Assembly: GCA_009776395.1 (NCBI GenBank)
Contig: WRNX01000053.1
Location: 1-9,347, forward strand
From: Lentimicrobiaceae bacterium
GTDB taxonomy: Bacteria; Bacteroidota; Bacteroidia; Bacteroidales; WCHB1-69
Length of the DNA stretch: 9,347 bases
Direction: 5' to 3'
The translations under genes were made by a program, and so were the position numbers. Position 1 is the stretch's first letter. Each line of letters begins with the position of its first letter. Under the pieces are notes generated by a model that was not told where the DNA came from, did not search any database, and saw only the letters and a list, made by a program, of their open reading frames with translations. This document shows positions 6,650 through 9,347 of the stretch, piece after piece.

Positions 6650-8851
6650 ATGAAACACAAGTTATTAAAAAAAGTGTTTTTTTTCACTTCGCTTCTATTG
6701 TGTATCAGCGCAATGTTTGCCCAAACTGATACCACAAAAACTGTTTCTTTAGAAAGTGTCGAAATTTCTGCATCTTCAAACTCCAATCAGGAACTGTTGG
6801 AAAAATCCGTTCCTTTTTCAATATTGGAACCTCTGGAATTAAACCGAGGAACAGGCATCTCATTAGATGATGCTATTAATACGAATCTTCCCGGTGTTTT
6901 TATGGAAAAAAGAACTTTTTCCGGCGGACAGCAATTCAATATTCGCGGCTATGGAAATGGTACCAATGCGAATGGAAGAGCAAACAATTTTGATTCGCAA
7001 GGCATGAAAATGTATTTAAATGGTATTCCCATTACCGATGCGGAAGGAATGACCGTGATGGATGATATTGATTTTGGTACGATAGAAAAAGTAGAGGTAG
7101 TTAAAGGACCTTCGGGCGTACTTCACGGCTTGGCTATTGCAGGCGTAGTAAATCTGCACACCATTCAACCCAAAAACAACGAAATCTTTATCGGGCAAAA
7201 TGTGATGGGCGGCAGTTACGGATTGTTCAGAACCACTACCACCGTTGCTGTGGGCATCGAAAAATCCTCAGTTTTGGCAAATTACGGACATCAGCAATTT
7301 GATGGATTTATGCCTCATACACGCTCAAACAAAGATTTTTGCAATGTAATGGGAAACTTTACCCTTAATAAACGCCAAACAATAAACACCTATATTGGCT
7401 ATACGCAGGGCAGAGATGACCGAAACGGCGAACTGACCATTGAACAGTACGAAAACAAAGATTATTCCGGCGATCCTACTTACATCAGAAATGACGCCCA
7501 TTCGGGACTTAAAGTATTCAGGGCAGGAATAGAACACAGTTTTATCTTCGATAAACATATTTCCAATTCCACTTCTATTTTCGGACAAAGTCAGGTGTTG
7601 GATCAAAGTTCTTCCGGTGGTGGATGGACAGATAAAAACGCCTTGAATTTCGGATTCAGAAGCGTGTTTAACATGCAGTTCACCTTGTCTAAATCCAAAA
7701 ACATTGTTTTATCCGGTATTGCAGGTATTGAATTGCAAAAAATGAGCGGGTCTTCCATCGGTTACAATATGGCGCCCGACAGTACCAATCTGGATTCCCC
7801 TTACAATATTACCACAACCGTAAGAAGTAACCAACTGTTGAGCAACTTAACCTATTCTTATTTTACACAGTGGAGTTTGAATTTACCCAAAGGATTTACC
7901 ATTAATGCAGGAGTGGGGATTAGCAATCTCTCTCTTCAATTAGAAAATAAATTATGGGCATTAACTAACAATCATCCGAATAATAATATTCCTAAAATCT
8001 ATTCCAATAATTATAACTTTTTAACATCTCCAAGTTTTTCCATAAATAAAATATTCAAAAACAGAGCCTCTATTTATGCTTCATATTCAATGGGATACAA
8101 ACCTCCTGTAACTTCTACGCTTTTAATTACCGCTACCAACGAAATTAATACCGGTTTAAAACCTGAAAAAGGACAGCAAGTTGAACTCGGAACCAAAGGC
8201 AATTTTCTTAAAAACAGATTATTCTATTCTTTTTCAGTGTTTTATGCACAGTTTACCAATAAATTCACGCCGATAGCCGTTTTGGATGAAACCCAGGCGC
8301 ATGTTCTATACACTTATGTTATCAATGCAGGAACTACCAACAATTTGGGCGTGGAATGTGAAATAGATTACAAAATTTTCGATTCGCAAACTAAATTTGT
8401 GAAACTGTTGCGTCCTTTTGTCAATCTTACTTACTCTTTTTACAGATATGGAGATTATCAATTTCAATTGAATGTGAATGGCGAATTGGTAACTGAAAAC
8501 TATAAAGGGATACAGGTGGCAGGCGTTTCTCCCTGGGTAATGAATGCGGGTATTGATTTTGATACTAAGATTGGATTGTATGCCAACATCAACTATGGTT
8601 ATCGTACAGCCATGACCATAACTACGGATGGAGAGTACAAAGCGCATCCGTTTGGATTACTGAATATGAAAATTGGTTATCTTAAACGATTTAAAGGTTT
8701 TGAGATTAATCCTTACATTGGCGCCAACAATATGACCGGTACGCAATATTACACGATGGCAATGATAGACCACATACCCGAACCTTACATTCCGGGACCA
8801 GATAAGATTAATTTTTATGGAGGAATTGGATTACGGTATTATTTTAGATAA
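6650..8851 (+). CDS. TonB-dependent outer-membrane receptor
   Basis: The 733-residue protein should take up a substrate across the outer membrane using TonB-ExbBD energy. Residues 1-24 form a signal peptide (MKHKLLKKVFFFTSLLLCISA, cleavage near MFAQ-TD). A TonB-box-like stretch TVSLESVEIS (31-40) follows, then the plug domain (about 50-172) with DDAINTNLPGVFMEK, FNIRGYGNG, MYLNGIPITDAEGM, IEKVEVVKGPSGVLHG and AGVVNLHT. The remaining about 560 residues show the alternating aromatic strands of a 22-stranded barrel and end GGIGLRYYFR, with an aromatic near the C-terminus as in barrel-assembly signals. There is no N-terminal carboxypeptidase-like domain and no SusD gene follows, so this is a FecA/siderophore-like or vitamin-type receptor rather than a SusC glycan transporter. 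The substrate cannot be told from sequence. It is divergent from the ABC ATPase, and a C25-type gene follows after 53 bases. Confidence 0.92.
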   Translation: MKHKLLKKVFFFTSLLLCISAMFAQTDTTKTVSLESVEISASSNSNQELLEKSVPFSILEPLELNRGTGISLDDAINTNLPGVFMEKRTFSGGQQFNIRGYGNGTNANGRANNFDSQGMKMYLNGIPITDAEGMTVMDDIDFGTIEKVEVVKGPSGVLHGLAIAGVVNLHTIQPKNNEIFIGQNVMGGSYGLFRTTTTVAVGIEKSSVLANYGHQQFDGFMPHTRSNKDFCNVMGNFTLNKRQTINTYIGYTQGRDDRNGELTIEQYENKDYSGDPTYIRNDAHSGLKVFRAGIEHSFIFDKHISNSTSIFGQSQVLDQSSSGGGWTDKNALNFGFRSVFNMQFTLSKSKNIVLSGIAGIELQKMSGSSIGYNMAPDSTNLDSPYNITTTVRSNQLLSNLTYSYFTQWSLNLPKGFTINAGVGISNLSLQLENKLWALTNNHPNNNIPKIYSNNYNFLTSPSFSINKIFKNRASIYASYSMGYKPPVTSTLLITATNEINTGLKPEKGQQVELGTKGNFLKNRLFYSFSVFYAQFTNKFTPIAVLDETQAHVLYTYVINAGTTNNLGVECEIDYKIFDSQTKFVKLLRPFVNLTYSFYRYGDYQFQLNVNGELVTENYKGIQVAGVSPWVMNAGIDFDTKIGLYANINYGYRTAMTITTDGEYKAHPFGLLNMKIGYLKRFKGFEINPYIGANNMTGTQYYTMAMIDHIPEPYIPGPDKINFYGGIGLRYYFR

Positions 8852-8856
8852 AAGAA

Positions 8857-8885
8857 TATGTTAATGTAACATAAATATATTAACA
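8857..8885 (+). repeat. AT-rich inverted repeats between receptor and C25-type gene
   Basis: TATGTTA (8857-8863) and TAACATA (8867-8873) form a perfect 7-bp inverted repeat around a 3-base loop, six bases after the receptor stop. An overlapping alternative pairs TGTTAAT (8859-8865) with ATTAACA (8879-8885). The stems are AT-rich and no U-tract follows, so it is a poor intrinsic terminator. An operator with three TGTTA/TAACA half-sites, or chance in AT-rich DNA, are the alternatives. Confidence 0.4.
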
Positions 8886-8904
8886 ATTTAAAATTCAAAA
8901 TATT

Positions 8905-9347
8905 ATGAAAAAATTAAATTTTAAATCCTTATTTTTTACTATATGCTTTTTTGCATATAGTTTTAGTGTATCTACTCAAAATATTATCAAATTTACATGG
9001 TCAGTTGTAGGGGGGCAAAATTTTTTTAAACAGAATGACGGTTTTGACCAAATACTGATTAATGAATGTTCTTTTACCGAAGAAATAGGCAATCCACAGT
9101 TACCTATTAAAATAATCTCTTATGTTTTACCCTATAATTCAACGGTAACGGGTATAATAGTTAATTCAATATCTCAAGAAAAATTAAATGGAAACTATTA
9201 TATCTTTCCAACGCAACCACCAATCCCATTAGATTGGAGCGATCCACCACCGTTCGTAGAACCAAATTTGGATATTTATAATTCAAACGTTCCATATCCA
9301 AATAAAACGGTTGAAATAATAAGTGATGGATATACGCATGGTTACCA
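8905..9347 (+). CDS. Secreted protein with C25 (gingipain-type) propeptide, 3' end outside window
   Basis: From ATG 8905 the frame stays open to the window edge (147 codons plus two bases). Residues 1-25 are a signal peptide (MKKLNFKSLFFTICFFAYSF, then SVSTQ). The following sequence resembles the N-terminal propeptide of C25 cysteine peptidases and related type IX-secreted proteins: EEIGNPQLPIKIISYVLPYNS, then YYIFPTQPPIPLD, PPFVEPNLDIYNSN, VPYPNKTVEI and DGYTHGY at the edge. The family pattern is 'G.P.LPv....lP.ga.v', 'y.i.PaQpP', 'Y.....YP' and 'RGYr'. The catalytic His-Cys region would be downstream, so peptidase activity is not shown; it could instead be another protein using this leader. 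Codon use is very AT-rich. A G6 run and a T7 run (9010-9027) lie early in the gene. It may be co-transcribed with the receptor, since no separate TAnnTTTG is visible in the 53-bp gap. Confidence 0.7.
   Translation, partial: MKKLNFKSLFFTICFFAYSFSVSTQNIIKFTWSVVGGQNFFKQNDGFDQILINECSFTEEIGNPQLPIKIISYVLPYNSTVTGIIVNSISQEKLNGNYYIFPTQPPIPLDWSDPPPFVEPNLDIYNSNVPYPNKTVEIISDGYTHGY

Overview
The window looks like a chromosomal segment of a Bacteroidota bacterium, probably an uncultured Bacteroidales-like lineage. The support is AT-rich DNA, no clear Shine-Dalgarno sites, a promoter element of the Bacteroidota type (TAnnTTTG), a surface protein with Listeria-Bacteroides repeats and a FISUMP domain, a TonB-dependent receptor, and the start of a gingipain-type (C25) propeptide protein. 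No species can be named from the sequence.

Layout. Positions 2-3301 (+) hold the 3' part of a very long secreted or surface protein. It has at least three N-terminal repeats of one InlB-like type, five of a second type, three Ig-like modules and a C-terminal FISUMP domain. It enters from beyond the left edge. Two small single-domain enzymes follow on the same strand. The first (3356-4162) is a free-standing glutamine amidotransferase that resembles the C-terminal domain of large PurL. The second (4207-4773) is an FAD-synthetase (RibF N-terminal) protein without its riboflavin kinase half, with a TTG start directly after a 7-bp tandem repeat. A fused dipeptide/oligopeptide ABC ATPase (DppD-DppF type) lies on the minus strand (4819-6480). 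It converges on the FAD-synthetase gene and is divergent from a TonB-dependent receptor (6650-8851, +). The right edge cuts a gene (8905-9347, +) whose first 147 codons look like a signal peptide plus C25-type propeptide.

How the genes fit together. The window mixes cell-surface and nutrient-uptake functions (adhesin-like protein, TonB receptor, peptide ABC ATPase, secreted peptidase-like protein) with two housekeeping enzymes of purine and flavin metabolism. The receptor and the C25-type gene are 53 bp apart on one strand and may be co-transcribed. A link between protein degradation and uptake is possible but not shown.

I see no CRISPR array, insertion sequence, tRNA, rRNA or recognisable riboswitch, and no clear new multi-gene system. 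The points most worth following are the two adjacent half-enzymes, the heptamer repeat flush with a start codon, the low-complexity insertion inside the ABC ATPase, and the architecture and recent repeat duplication of the giant surface protein. No gene-free stretch exceeds 300 bases; the longest is about 170 bases (6481-6649).
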